Below are positions 34,564 to 43,774 of a stretch of DNA of 64,000 nt, one piece after another. The DNA lies in contig LBTE01000001.1 of NCBI GenBank assembly GCA_000989955.1, positions 1 through 64,000 of the forward strand. Reading direction: 5' to 3'. The notes under the pieces were generated by a model. That model searched no databases and had not been told where the DNA came from. It was given only the letters and a program-made list of their open reading frames with translations. The position numbers were made by a program, and so were the translations under genes. Source of the stretch: a candidate division TM6 bacterium GW2011_GWF2_37_49. GTDB lineage: Bacteria; Babelota; Babeliae; Babelales; RVW-14. Numbering within the stretch: the stretch's first letter is position 1; every line of letters starts with the position of its first letter.

Positions 34564-35319
34564 TTACGAAATGCCGATTATTTTTTTACAGAATTCTGGA
34601 CATAACTTCTTAAAAAAATGTCTTCGTGGATAAAACCGTTCTTCTGCTTTATCGACAGTTTTTTTTAATAATGTTTCTATCGATAATTTTAATTTTTCGA
34701 TAATTTCAGCATCTGATTTGTTTTTATCACAAGATAACGCAGGAACTATGTTTTGAGGAAGGTCTTTTATAGTCATAAACAAAATGGCCCGTGTAACCGA
34801 TGAATTTTCCATCATTGGGCCAAATACTGTTATCGTAAGTAAGAATGTAGCTAGTGCAGTTTTTCTCGAATCATTAGTTTTTATTGCTTCCACCAATAAT
34901 GTGTAGTCGTATTCGGATATTGACGATAAGCATTCGTTTACATCTTTCGTCAATTTGTCGAATGCGATTCTCTTGGTATCGTCATTAGCCATAGCTTGTT
35001 CAAGTGCGGCATTATCATCAGCTTTCATTTTATCCATAGCCAGAGCTTGTTCAGATGGGTTGATCATCGAGAAGCATTTGGCCATGGTTAGATTGGCGCC
35101 GTTATCAGCCAGATCGTCGCCGATGTAGAATTCACACAGGCCGAATTCATTGATTCGAGTCGGCAAATTTAGCATTAATCCATCGGTTACAGTGTACGTA
35201 ACTGAGTCAAGTTTAAGCGTTTCTGGCTGTAAATCATCAGTCATTGCTTTAACATCTGCAGATGCACCAAAAAGGCCAGCGAATGCACAGATAGTCATCA
35301 AATATTTAAGTTTCTTCAT
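34564..35319 (-). CDS. Secreted family protein A (paralogue of 35398 and 37459 genes)
   Basis: A 251-residue protein with signal peptide MKKLKYLMTICAFAGLFGAS. The core ISEYDYTLLVEAIKTNDSRK and the C-terminal NKSDAEIIEKLKLSI...RFYPRR align with the two neighbouring paralogues. It is mostly helical with no catalytic motif I can see. A GGGGG ribosome site precedes the ATG. Family not recognised; probably specific to this lineage. Confidence 0.72.
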   Translation of the reverse strand: MKKLKYLMTICAFAGLFGASADVKAMTDDLQPETLKLDSVTYTVTDGLMLNLPTRINEFGLCEFYIGDDLADNGANLTMAKCFSMINPSEQALAMDKMKADDNAALEQAMANDDTKRIAFDKLTKDVNECLSSISEYDYTLLVEAIKTNDSRKTALATFLLTITVFGPMMENSSVTRAILFMTIKDLPQNIVPALSCDKNKSDAEIIEKLKLSIETLLKKTVDKAEERFYPRRHFFKKLCPEFCKKIIGIS

Positions 35320-35397
35320 AATAAAACCCCCAATTGCTTATGTTTCTAACATCCTCGACAGCAGCGGTCTTGCAGTAATAAAGTCTAGAATTAAAAT

Positions 35398-36060
35398 TTA
35401 TTTTGTTGGATAAAGCACTTGTTGTGCATTTTCGACCACTTTTTTAAACAATGCTTCAAGAAATAAAAATAATGTGTTTTTTAAATTATCGATATTTTCG
35501 GCATCGGATTTGTTTTTATCAAATCGCTGTGTAGACATTTGGCCCATTAATGCAGGCATTTCGTTGAACGCAGAAGATAAAGCAAGCGTCCATTTATGAG
35601 GAAAGCCGTTATCATTTTTGATTATAACCATAAAACAAACGGTCTGTGCAAGCGATGAAGATATATCACCCAGTATTGGGCTCATTATTGTTGCCATAAG
35701 ATTGGCCATCGCTTGTCCAAGTTTAGCATTATCATTCGTTTTAGCTGCATCCAAAAATAATGTGTAGTCAAATTTAGCCATGGAAGATAAGAATTGGTTT
35801 ACCTGAGCAGTTAAATTGTTGAATAAAATACCCTTGGCATTGTCGATGTGCAATTCGTAGGCTTTAGCTTCGATTTCAGCAAGTAACTTAATGCTGGCAT
35901 CATGTCGCTCATGTGATGTTCTTATATCATCCATAAATTTGCTGAGCTCTGAAAAATCAATAGCACTGACCTGATCTTGTTCCATGGCGCAAAGGTTCAC
36001 AGATGTAAAAATAATAGCGGCAAATGCGCAGATCGTCATCAAACGTTTAAAATTCTTCAT
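35398..36060 (-). CDS. Secreted family protein B
   Basis: The ATG at 36060, behind GGGGG, is preferred to a TTG at 36072. The 220-residue protein has signal peptide MKNFKRLMTICAFAAIIFTS and shares AKFDYTLFLDAAKTNDNAK and KNKSDAENIDNLK...VLYP with protein A, at perhaps a third identity. Helical, no known domain. It is upstream of protein A on the same strand with a 78-base gap, so they may form an operon. Confidence 0.72.
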   Translation of the reverse strand: MKNFKRLMTICAFAAIIFTSVNLCAMEQDQVSAIDFSELSKFMDDIRTSHERHDASIKLLAEIEAKAYELHIDNAKGILFNNLTAQVNQFLSSMAKFDYTLFLDAAKTNDNAKLGQAMANLMATIMSPILGDISSSLAQTVCFMVIIKNDNGFPHKWTLALSSAFNEMPALMGQMSTQRFDKNKSDAENIDNLKNTLFLFLEALFKKVVENAQQVLYPTK

Positions 36061-36249
36061 AATAACCCCCAAATCAAAGTTAAAACTAATAAAATTAATA
36101 ACCTATTCCAAGCTTACTAGACGGCGGTTAATTGTCAAATTGAAATAATTAATAGGGTTAATTAGGTTAATAATTGAGTAATATTCTTGCATTTTGACAA
36201 TCTTCATTGTAATCTGGAAGCGTAAGTTCCAAATAACAAGGAGTATTTG

Positions 36250-37380
36250 ATGATAAATAGATCTAATTTTTTAGAAAAAATCGATTTTAAGTATAAAATT
36301 CATTCAGTCTGCGGGTTGTTGGGACCTCGGCAGATTGGAAAGACTACTTTAGCTAAGCAGTACGCAAAAAATATACCCAATGCTTATTTCTTAGACCTGG
36401 AGAACCCATTCGATCTGGCTCGTCTTGAAAATCCAATGCTGACATTGTCCAACATTCAAAGCGATTTGATTGTTATTGATGAAATTCAACGACGGGCGGA
36501 GCTTTTTCCCATACTCCGGGTTCTTGTTGATGAAAAACCGCGCAAAATTTTGATCCTGGGCAGCGCATCTCGTGATTTGTTGCAACAATCGTCAGAGACG
36601 TTGGCCGGGCGCATCGGATACATTGAACTGACACCGTTTTCAATCGCAGACACAAAAGAATACAAAAAACTCTGGCTTTTGGGAGGGTTTCCACTTTCTT
36701 ATCTGGCAAACACAAACGAAGAAAGTTATGGTTGGCGCCAAGCTTACATATCAACCTTCATGGAGCGGGACATTCCTGGTCTTGGATTTAATATCCCCGC
36801 ATTGCAAATGCGGCGTTTGTGGATGATGCTTGCACACAATCATGGTGGACTTCTTAACATGTCTGAAATTGGTAAATCTTTGGGCATCACACATCACACT
36901 GTTCGCAGTTACGTAGAAATTTTAGCAGGAACATTCATGGTTCGAGTTTTGGACCCATGGTTCGAAAATATAAGTAAGCGACAAGTAAAAACTCCCAAGG
37001 TGTATATTCGCGATAGCGGCCTGTTTCATGCATTGCTAGGTATTAAAACAGAAGCTGACCTTCAGGTTTATCCGCGATTAGGAGCATCGTGGGAGGGGTT
37101 TGCTTTAGAAGAAATTATTAAAATTTATCAGGCGCAACCGGAAGAATGCTTTTTTTGGGCGACTCAAGGTGGTGCTGAACTGGATCTTTTGATAATCAAA
37201 GACGGAAGGCGCATCGGTTTTGAAATTAAATATACAGATACTCCCAAGCTCACCAAATCCATGCATATCGCCTTGCAAGACCTCGCGTTAGACCATCTTT
37301 ACGTTGTTCATCCTCACAAAGATACATTTCCACTTGCCGACAAAATAACGGCTCAAGGGTTTGAATCGTACATTAAATAA
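36250..37380 (+). CDS. AAA ATPase with DUF4143 nuclease-like C-terminus
   Basis: A 376-residue P-loop ATPase: Walker A LLGPRQIGKTTLAKQ, Walker B DLIVIDEIQ, then the sensor LILGSASRDLL. The C-terminal DUF4143 part contains a winged-helix segment (GKSLGITHHTVRSYVEIL) and a PD-(D/E)xK-like core GGAELDLLII...IGFEIKY. These ATPases are common, often transferred between genomes, and their role is unsettled. The ATG at 36250 follows AAGGAG. It sits alone on the plus strand between members of the secreted family, consistent with insertion. Confidence 0.9.
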   Translation: MINRSNFLEKIDFKYKIHSVCGLLGPRQIGKTTLAKQYAKNIPNAYFLDLENPFDLARLENPMLTLSNIQSDLIVIDEIQRRAELFPILRVLVDEKPRKILILGSASRDLLQQSSETLAGRIGYIELTPFSIADTKEYKKLWLLGGFPLSYLANTNEESYGWRQAYISTFMERDIPGLGFNIPALQMRRLWMMLAHNHGGLLNMSEIGKSLGITHHTVRSYVEILAGTFMVRVLDPWFENISKRQVKTPKVYIRDSGLFHALLGIKTEADLQVYPRLGASWEGFALEEIIKIYQAQPEECFFWATQGGAELDLLIIKDGRRIGFEIKYTDTPKLTKSMHIALQDLALDHLYVVHPHKDTFPLADKITAQGFESYIK

Positions 37381-37458
37381 AATGCCGATCTAGCGCATGA
37401 TTTTGGCACAAAAAAGGCCCGCGATGCCGCTGGCCCATGTAAATTCTTGGATTAAAAA

Positions 37459-38253
37459 TTATTGCGTAACTACTTCTGTCGAAGTCGCTGGAGTTGGTTC
37501 TGTGGGCTGAGTTGGATTTGAACGAGATGAACTGGAGCAATTGCACATTCTTGCATTTAGGCTCAATATGTTGAGGAAGTTTTGTCTCGCTAATTGATTG
37601 ATGATGGCTTCTGGATACAACATTGCTTTCATAATACCGATGCTGTAATTTGCTATTTTATTACATATTTTATTAAATGCATTTTTAAGAGCTTCGGCTA
37701 TTTCAGCGTCGGATTGCTCTTTTTTAATGAGGCCTAACTCGCTTTTAATCTCTTCTTCAACGTGTTTAAAATGGATTTGTACATCTGTGTCTTCATAAAA
37801 ACTTTGAAGCGTTTTTAAATATTCTTTAATGTCGGGACATTGCGTAATTAAATTTGTTAAACAAATTGAATAAAGAGAAATGTGATTAATGTCGGTAAAA
37901 AAATGTTTATAATTTGTAAAAAGATGCGTAATTAATTTTGGGGTGCATTTTTTCGTTATTGTTTCAAGTTCACAGCCTGCTTCATTTTTGATTATTGTTA
38001 CCATGCCAGTATAATCAAAATTAGAGACTGCTGATTTTAAGCATTCTAATGATTTCTCAAATGATTCGAGCAAAAGCGCTTTAGCATCTTCAGCCTTTAA
38101 AGAATTAGCATGCTCGAGTATTTTATTGACTAAAATTCTACCTTCTTGGCTTACCTCTGGCTTGGCTAAGTCAGTCATTGCTTTAACATCGGCAGATGCG
38201 CCAAAAAGGCCTACAAATGCACAGATTGTCATCAAATGTTTAAAATTTTTCAT
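37459..38253 (-). CDS. Secreted family protein C
   Basis: A 264-residue protein with signal peptide MKNFKHLMTICAFVGLFGAS, nearly identical to that of protein A. The mature part has diverged, but AVSNFDYTGMVTIIKN and EQSDAEIAEALKNAF...MLYPEA keep the family pattern. It ends in a threonine/proline tail after a cysteine cluster (RMCNCSSSS). Helical, function unknown. A GAGG site precedes the ATG. Confidence 0.7.
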   Translation of the reverse strand: MKNFKHLMTICAFVGLFGASADVKAMTDLAKPEVSQEGRILVNKILEHANSLKAEDAKALLLESFEKSLECLKSAVSNFDYTGMVTIIKNEAGCELETITKKCTPKLITHLFTNYKHFFTDINHISLYSICLTNLITQCPDIKEYLKTLQSFYEDTDVQIHFKHVEEEIKSELGLIKKEQSDAEIAEALKNAFNKICNKIANYSIGIMKAMLYPEAIINQLARQNFLNILSLNARMCNCSSSSRSNPTQPTEPTPATSTEVVTQ

Positions 38254-38430
38254 AATAAAACCTCAGGATAAAAGTTAAAAAATAATAATATCACCGCTGT
38301 TGTGTAAAGTTTATTATATTGCATTTAATTGTCAATGGCGCATCAATCGACATTTTGTTGGCAAATTGAAATTGTTGAATTTGGTGTGTGCCACAAAATA
38401 CTCATTAATATGCCATTTTTATACACAGTT

Positions 38431-38458
38431 TTGGCAAACCGCAGTTTTTTAGTATAAA
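38431..38458 (+). promoter_or_regulatory. Promoter of uvrA
   Basis: TTGGCA (38431-38436), a 16-base spacer and TATAAA (38453-38458), about 86 bases before the uvrA ATG. No LexA-type box was recognised near it. Confidence 0.55.
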
Positions 38459-38544
38459 ATGAAATGTTACGGTTTGTTTTGATTTTAAAAAGGTTTTAAT
38501 AAACAAAATTTATAAAATAATTTGGTTGTGGGGGATATATTAAT

Positions 38545-41103
38545 ATGAATAAAAATTTAATAAAAGTTATCAATGCCAAAGAGCATAACCTGAAGTCTGT
38601 TTCAGTCGATATTCCCAAAGAAAAGTTGGTAATTATCACTGGACCTTCCGGATCTGGCAAAAGTACGCTGGCAATGGACACTTTGTACGCAGAAGGTCAA
38701 CGTAGATACGTTGAGTCACTGTCTTCGTACGCGCGTCAATTTTTGGGGATTGCAAAACGCCCTGACGTAGAGCGAATTGAAGGCCTGTGTCCCGCCATCG
38801 CTATCGAACAAAAAACGGTTGGTTACAACCCACGTTCTACCGTCGGCACAATCACCGAAATCTACGATTATTTGCGTGTTTTGTTTGCTCGTGTGGGCAT
38901 ACCTCATTGCCCATCGTGCGATAAGCCTATACATGCCGAATCACCACAAAAAATTACCAAAGTTATTATAAAAAAGTTTACAGGCAAAACTGTTACAATC
39001 GCATCACCAGTTGCGGTCCAAAAAAAAGGTGAATTTACAAACGATCTGGTCAAGTATTTTAACGACGGTTATTACCGTTTTTTAGTTGACGGCAACACGT
39101 ACAGATTCGAAAATCAGACCGATATCTATAAAATTAAGTTAACAAAATCATACAAACACGATGTCAGCGTACTGATCGATAAAATTGCGGTAAAATCTGA
39201 AGATTCTGCCCGTCTGCAAGAGGCTATAGAAAAGGCTTTTGCTCTTAACGGTGGCATTTGCGGAGTTATTGATGATGCTGGCAAGGTACACATGTACTCG
39301 TCCAAGCGAATATGTCTTTCTTGCGTACGATCGTTTCCTGAAATTGAGCCGCGAATGTTTTCGTTCAACTCACCGATTGGTGCGTGTAAGCATTGTCATG
39401 GTCTTGGTTTTATTTATCAAACCGATTATTCCACGCAGGCTTTGAGCGAAAATGGCTTTGGACCGTCATCGTACTTTACATTTGAAGAAAAAGAAAAGGT
39501 CTGCGATTACTGTCAAGGCAAGCGCCTGCATGATGAGGCTCTGGCTGTCAAAATTGCCGACAAAAATATTTACGAGTTTTGCCTGCTGTCAGTCAGTGAT
39601 TTGCTTGATTTTGTACAAAAAATTGAATTAACGGATGAACAAAAAGAGATAGCAGCTCCGCTGTTTCGCGAGATTCTTAATCGATTAACATTTTTAAATA
39701 ATGTTGGACTGTCTTACCTAAATTTAGGCCGACCTGCAAGAACCTTGTCTGGCGGTGAGGGGCAGCGAATCAGGCTTGCCACGCAGCTGGGTTCTTCGCT
39801 TAGCGGCGTGTTATACATTCTTGATGAGCCAAGCATTGGACTGCATCAGCGAGATAATGATCGGTTGATCAAGACTCTCAAAAATTTGCGAGACCTTGGT
39901 AACACGGTTGTTGTTGTTGAGCATGATATCGACACAATTAAACAAGCCGATTATTTGATCGACATGGGGCCTGGAGCCGGCATTTTGGGCGGTGAAGTAA
40001 CAGCGTTTGGCACGCCCAAAGAGGTGGCGCGTAACGCCAAATCGTTGACTGGTAAGTTTTTGTCCGGAGAGCGATCCATTTCAGTTCCACCAAAGCGCCG
40101 TCGTGCTGAAGGATTTATCACGCTGAAGGGTATTCGTGCCAACAATTTAAAGAATTTAGATGTTAAATTTCCGATTGGGATTTTGACTGCAGTTTCAGGC
40201 GTTTCTGGATCGGGTAAAAGCAGTCTTGTAATGCAGACTTTGGCTCCAGCCTTACAACTTTATTTCAGAAGCGGTTATGCCATCGGGCGTAATTTTGATG
40301 AAATTGATGGCGTTGATCAGCTCAAAAACGTTGTGTTAGTCGATCAGAGTCCGATTGGTCGTACCCCGCGGTCCAATCCTGCAACATACCTTGGAATATT
40401 TGATGAAATCAGAAATTTATTCGCATCATTGCCAGAAAGTAACGCCAGAGGTTATAACGCAGGCAGGTTCAGCTTTAACGTGCCTCAGGGCCGTTGTTTT
40501 GAGTGTAGCGGTGAAGGGACAATCAGAGTTTCTATGCATTTTTTAGAGGATGTTTTTGTGACATGCAAAACTTGCAAAGGCGCTCGTTACGACCAAAAAA
40601 CTTTAGAAATAACATTTAAAGATAAAAATATTGCCGAAATATTGGACATGTCTGTGCTTGAAGCTGTCGAATTCTTCGATACATTTCCTCGCATCAAAAA
40701 GCGATTAGATATACTGTGCGAAGTTGGCCTTGATTACATTAAGCTTGGGCAGCCATCTCCAACGTTTTCTGGCGGTGAGGCACAGCGTATCAAGCTGGTC
40801 AACGAGCTTGCAAAGCGCGACAAAAATACGATGTACATTCTTGACGAGCCAACGACCGGGCTGCACAGCGCAGACGTTGAAAAATTGTTGCATGTTCTAC
40901 AAAAATTGGTTGCTCGTGGAAATTCCGTGATTGTTATCGAGCATAACTTGGACGTCCTCAAATCAGTCGATTATCTGATTGATGTTGGTCCTGAAGGTGG
41001 CCAAGCGGGCGGATTTATTGTTGCCAGCGGTACACCAGAAGATGTTGCTGACTGCAAAAAAAGCATCACCGGCCGATATTTGAAACCGATGCTGGAGGAG
41101 TAG
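38545..41103 (+). CDS. uvrA: Excinuclease ABC subunit A, shortened
   Basis: DNA-damage sensor of nucleotide excision repair; partner of UvrB in this window. Both ABC ATPase halves are complete: Walker A TGPSGSGKSTL and SGVSGSGKSSL, signatures LSGGEGQRIRLA and FSGGEAQRIKL, and Walker B YILDEP twice. The UvrB-binding region (about 118-250) and the first zinc cluster (C256, C259, C281, C284) are kept. The protein is 852 residues instead of about 940. Most of the loss lies between C284 and C320, where E. coli UvrA has over 100 residues (the insertion domain that touches DNA). GGGGGA precedes the ATG. Confidence 0.96.
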   Translation: MNKNLIKVINAKEHNLKSVSVDIPKEKLVIITGPSGSGKSTLAMDTLYAEGQRRYVESLSSYARQFLGIAKRPDVERIEGLCPAIAIEQKTVGYNPRSTVGTITEIYDYLRVLFARVGIPHCPSCDKPIHAESPQKITKVIIKKFTGKTVTIASPVAVQKKGEFTNDLVKYFNDGYYRFLVDGNTYRFENQTDIYKIKLTKSYKHDVSVLIDKIAVKSEDSARLQEAIEKAFALNGGICGVIDDAGKVHMYSSKRICLSCVRSFPEIEPRMFSFNSPIGACKHCHGLGFIYQTDYSTQALSENGFGPSSYFTFEEKEKVCDYCQGKRLHDEALAVKIADKNIYEFCLLSVSDLLDFVQKIELTDEQKEIAAPLFREILNRLTFLNNVGLSYLNLGRPARTLSGGEGQRIRLATQLGSSLSGVLYILDEPSIGLHQRDNDRLIKTLKNLRDLGNTVVVVEHDIDTIKQADYLIDMGPGAGILGGEVTAFGTPKEVARNAKSLTGKFLSGERSISVPPKRRRAEGFITLKGIRANNLKNLDVKFPIGILTAVSGVSGSGKSSLVMQTLAPALQLYFRSGYAIGRNFDEIDGVDQLKNVVLVDQSPIGRTPRSNPATYLGIFDEIRNLFASLPESNARGYNAGRFSFNVPQGRCFECSGEGTIRVSMHFLEDVFVTCKTCKGARYDQKTLEITFKDKNIAEILDMSVLEAVEFFDTFPRIKKRLDILCEVGLDYIKLGQPSPTFSGGEAQRIKLVNELAKRDKNTMYILDEPTTGLHSADVEKLLHVLQKLVARGNSVIVIEHNLDVLKSVDYLIDVGPEGGQAGGFIVASGTPEDVADCKKSITGRYLKPMLEE

Positions 41104-41110
41104 CCAACAC

Positions 41111-41260
41111 CGCCATATTTACGGACATACATCTACCATAGACCTCCAAATGCGTGATTCTGTCGATTGTTGTGTAAGTTTGATAAGTTTTTAGATGCGG
41201 CCTGCGGGCCACGATTCAATCAGTGGTTTGGTATAGAAAATAAAAAAACTGCAAAAACAT
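41111..41260 (+). repeat. Dispersed ~150-bp element, copy
   Basis: Plus-oriented, one of the cleanest copies: TTACGGACATACATC (41119-41133), TTTTTAGATGCGGCCTGCGG at 41189-41208, ACGATTC, and AAAAAACTGCAAAAACAT at the end. It begins eight bases after the uvrA stop. Confidence 0.8.
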
Positions 41261-41293
41261 TATATGTTGTAAACCAACGCAACTGCAGCTATC

Positions 41294-41322
41294 TTGTAGA
41301 ACAGATAATATTTATGTAGAAT
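41294..41322 (+). promoter_or_regulatory. Possible promoter of 41360 gene and rsmE
   Basis: TTGTAG (41294-41299), 17 bases, TAGAAT (41317-41322), 38 bases before the ATG. Both boxes deviate from consensus. Confidence 0.4.
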
Positions 41323-41359
41323 TACATCAAAGAATAACTTTTAAATAAAGGATGCCAGA

Positions 41360-41815
41360 ATGCAGAAAAGATTTTTATTGAACTTAACGTTTTTGCTGGT
41401 TTTGACAGTTCAATGTTTAAAGTCAGAAACCGAAACGGTTCCTCCAACTGAAGCTGTAACAGAACCAGTTGATGTAGTAAAACAGGTTTTAGACGAAAAA
41501 ACAGTAAGCGATGCAGTCGCCCAAGACAACGAAATAATGATCAAATCAGACAACGGGCTTTCAGCCTTTGATGTACTCGACGACATTGACATAGATATTA
41601 TTCCTCCGGAGCCGCCTAAAGTAACATGGGAAATGTTGTGGCTTGGGGCACAAGTCCAGCTAGATAGTTATATGTTTAATGCCAAAGAATATGTAGCTAA
41701 ACATAAACTACGTTGTAGCCTAGGAGCGGCTGGAACCGTAACGGCTATTGTGGTAATAGCATACTTGATATACAAGTTAAAAAAAAATAAAACAACACCT
41801 CCTATAATAAACTAA
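41360..41815 (+). CDS. Signal-peptide protein with C-terminal membrane helix, unknown
   Basis: A 151-residue protein: signal peptide MQKRFLLNLTFLLVLTVQCL, an acidic threonine/valine-rich segment (about 22-85), then a C-terminal helix AAGTVTAIVVIAYLIYKL and a basic tail. This is a type I membrane topology with most of the chain outside the cytoplasm. It is two bases from rsmE and must share its transcript, though nothing links their functions. Family not recognised. Confidence 0.62.
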   Translation: MQKRFLLNLTFLLVLTVQCLKSETETVPPTEAVTEPVDVVKQVLDEKTVSDAVAQDNEIMIKSDNGLSAFDVLDDIDIDIIPPEPPKVTWEMLWLGAQVQLDSYMFNAKEYVAKHKLRCSLGAAGTVTAIVVIAYLIYKLKKNKTTPPIIN

Positions 41816-41817
41816 AC

Positions 41818-42579
41818 ATGTCTGAAAAACATACGTTTGCCATTTTTTATTCGGATTTGTCAAAAATTGTAAGCTCAACAACTATGGGTATTGTCGAATT
41901 TGCTGACAAAGAGCTTGTTAATCGTGTTCTAAAAATCTTACGGATGAAAAACGGCGAGATTCTAACATTTTTCGATAATTTAATAAATCTAGATCTTGAA
42001 ATTTCTGATACCGGTCAGTCAAAACATAGGCTGAGTGGAACAATTTTAAAACTTGAGCAAAACAACCCAACATCACCCGAAATTATTTTGATGCCATGCT
42101 TGCTAAAAAAAGAGGCCTTTGAAGAGGTAATTTACGCAGCAGCGCAGATGGCCGTGACAAAAATAGTCCCTTTAATTTCAGCCAAAACTCAACGAATCTG
42201 GGGACAGCACAAAGAATTTGAGCGCTTAACCAAAATCATGATTTCAGCGTGTGAACAATCAAAAAACTTTATCATGCCAGAGCTGCATAATCCAATTAAA
42301 ATTCAAGAAATTGTAAATTTTTTTGCAGAGAACAAATGCCCAATAAAGGCTTACTTTGATCCGACAGGCCAAAATTTTATAAATCTGTTACAAACAATTC
42401 AAAAAATGCCTAACACTTGCACCGCTTTGTTGTTCGGGCCTGAGGGAGGGCTGACGCATGAAGAAGAAATCCTTGTCTCTGACATAGGCTTTAAAACCTA
42501 TGCGCTCACACCAACAATTTTACGTTCAAGAGAGGCTGTAATTGTAGGCCTTGGCGGAGTCAGAAGTACTGCAAAATAA
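41818..42579 (+). CDS. rsmE: 16S rRNA m3U1498 methyltransferase RsmE
   Basis: SPOUT-class methyltransferase that modifies U1498 of 16S rRNA using S-adenosylmethionine. The 253-residue protein has an N-terminal PUA-like part and the knot signature LLFGPEGGLTHEEE, then LTPTILRSREAVIVGLGG, close to the family's LGxRILRxETA motif. Length is normal. It follows the 41360 gene by two bases and ends one base before the convergent tsaB. Confidence 0.93.
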   Translation: MSEKHTFAIFYSDLSKIVSSTTMGIVEFADKELVNRVLKILRMKNGEILTFFDNLINLDLEISDTGQSKHRLSGTILKLEQNNPTSPEIILMPCLLKKEAFEEVIYAAAQMAVTKIVPLISAKTQRIWGQHKEFERLTKIMISACEQSKNFIMPELHNPIKIQEIVNFFAENKCPIKAYFDPTGQNFINLLQTIQKMPNTCTALLFGPEGGLTHEEEILVSDIGFKTYALTPTILRSREAVIVGLGGVRSTAK

Positions 42580-42580
42580 A

Positions 42581-43462
42581 TTATTTTTTTATTGCGAAAT
42601 ATTGAGTCTTTAAATAAAGTGGTTCAATCTGATCTACGATATTTTCTTTATTTTGCCAACACTCGTACGCCATCAGGCCGATAGTCTTGGATGATGCAAA
42701 TGATGGAACATTTTCAAAAATAATTGCTTGATCGCAAAGTGACATGCGAATAAGTTTTTCATGCAATTGCATGCCTTGGCCACAAAAAAATATTTTGTGA
42801 TTTTCAAAATCGGTTTTAATTTTATTTAAAAGAAGGTCTATCTTTTGACTTGCTTGCTCAAGAATAACAAACCTATTTCGCAACTGATGAATCCGTTGAA
42901 ATGGTTCGACCAGCTTACTCCTACGCCAAGGCTTCGGAGCACAGGCACCACGGCCTGCCCGTCGAAGCTCGTCAGAGCGAAGACTGGGAGCTGATTCATC
43001 AACACAGCTTATTCTGAGCCCTGTCGAAGGAAACTTGCCATCAGAATCATTAATTTTTGAAATTAAAAAATAAACATCGTTATTGTAGGCATTCAAAAGA
43101 GCCACAGCTATGCTGATTTCACCAATGATCAAATCTAAATTTTCCGCAACGGCTTGCTCAACTAATGCTTCTAGTCCACTAATACCAATCAATGGAATTT
43201 TTTTATCAAAAGCGATACCGTTAACAGTTGCCAACGTCACACGTAAAGACGTGAACGCGCCTGGACCTTTGTCCACAGCAATAAAATTTAAATCTTTGAA
43301 ATTTAATTTATGCTTTGTAAGCAACGAATCGATTGCTTGAATTAAACCGGAACTTGCACGTAAATCAATTTTCGACACATTCTCTAAAAGATTTTGATCA
43401 GAAAATAGGCTTATATCTAAACCGTTATAACTACCATGAATACTTAAAAACTTTGATTGCAT
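42581..43462 (-). CDS. tsaB: tRNA t6A biosynthesis protein TsaB with in-frame insertion
   Basis: Subunit of the TsaB-TsaD-TsaE complex that makes threonylcarbamoyl-adenosine at tRNA position 37. The ASKHA-fold N-terminus is seen in LSIHGSYNGLDISLF, DKGPGAFTSLRV and GISGLEALV. The protein is 293 residues, whereas the family is about 220-235. The surplus is residues about 145-193 (STGLRISCVDESAP...KLVEPFQRIHQ), which are arginine/alanine rich and encoded by a GC-rich palindromic element that keeps the frame. Flanking sequence is normal, so the protein may tolerate the insert as a surface loop. A zinc-ribbon gene lies eight bases upstream. Confidence 0.9.
   Translation of the reverse strand: MQSKFLSIHGSYNGLDISLFSDQNLLENVSKIDLRASSGLIQAIDSLLTKHKLNFKDLNFIAVDKGPGAFTSLRVTLATVNGIAFDKKIPLIGISGLEALVEQAVAENLDLIIGEISIAVALLNAYNNDVYFLISKINDSDGKFPSTGLRISCVDESAPSLRSDELRRAGRGACAPKPWRRSKLVEPFQRIHQLRNRFVILEQASQKIDLLLNKIKTDFENHKIFFCGQGMQLHEKLIRMSLCDQAIIFENVPSFASSKTIGLMAYECWQNKENIVDQIEPLYLKTQYFAIKK
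42885..43029. repeat. GC-rich palindromic element inserted in tsaB
   Basis: Inverted ends TGATGAATC (42885-42893) and GATTCATCA (42993-43001) bound a 117-base unit, exactly 39 codons. Inside, CTTCGGAGCACAGGC and GCCTGCCCGTCGAAG form a further hairpin. A second piece (CTGAGCCCTGTCGAAGG, 43013-43029) resembles the palindromes at 56526-56589. Base composition differs sharply from the surrounding gene. Confidence 0.8.
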
Positions 43463-43470
43463 ATATCAAT

Positions 43471-43653
43471 TTACTCAGTTTGACGTTTTATTTTTTGATG
43501 TTGATAAAAGATACTGAAGGCATCATCTTTTAAAGTGTTACCCTTTTTTTCAATTATTCTTCCGCAATTAATGCACTTCCACCCCTCGAAATTTATGAAG
43601 TGATCAAAGAACGACTGCAGCACAAGCAAACCACCGCACTTCGGACACTTCAT
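43471..43653 (-). CDS. Small zinc-ribbon protein
   Basis: A 60-residue protein with two CxxC knuckles (CPKC at 3-6 and CINC at 27-30), the spacing of a zinc ribbon, and a charged C-terminal tail. Two ATGs stand in tandem; the second (43653) is chosen because it is five bases from the AAGGAG site. It is directly upstream of tsaB on the same strand. Function unknown. Confidence 0.72.
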   Translation of the reverse strand: MKCPKCGGLLVLQSFFDHFINFEGWKCINCGRIIEKKGNTLKDDAFSIFYQHQKIKRQTE

Positions 43654-43774
43654 CATTTCTCCTTTCTTAGATCTCTCTGAATAATCGACCTAATACCTTT
43701 TTTATTTTATGGTAACATAACTACTATGAATATTCTAAGCATTTTTAAAAATAATAAAAAAACATTCTTTCTAA

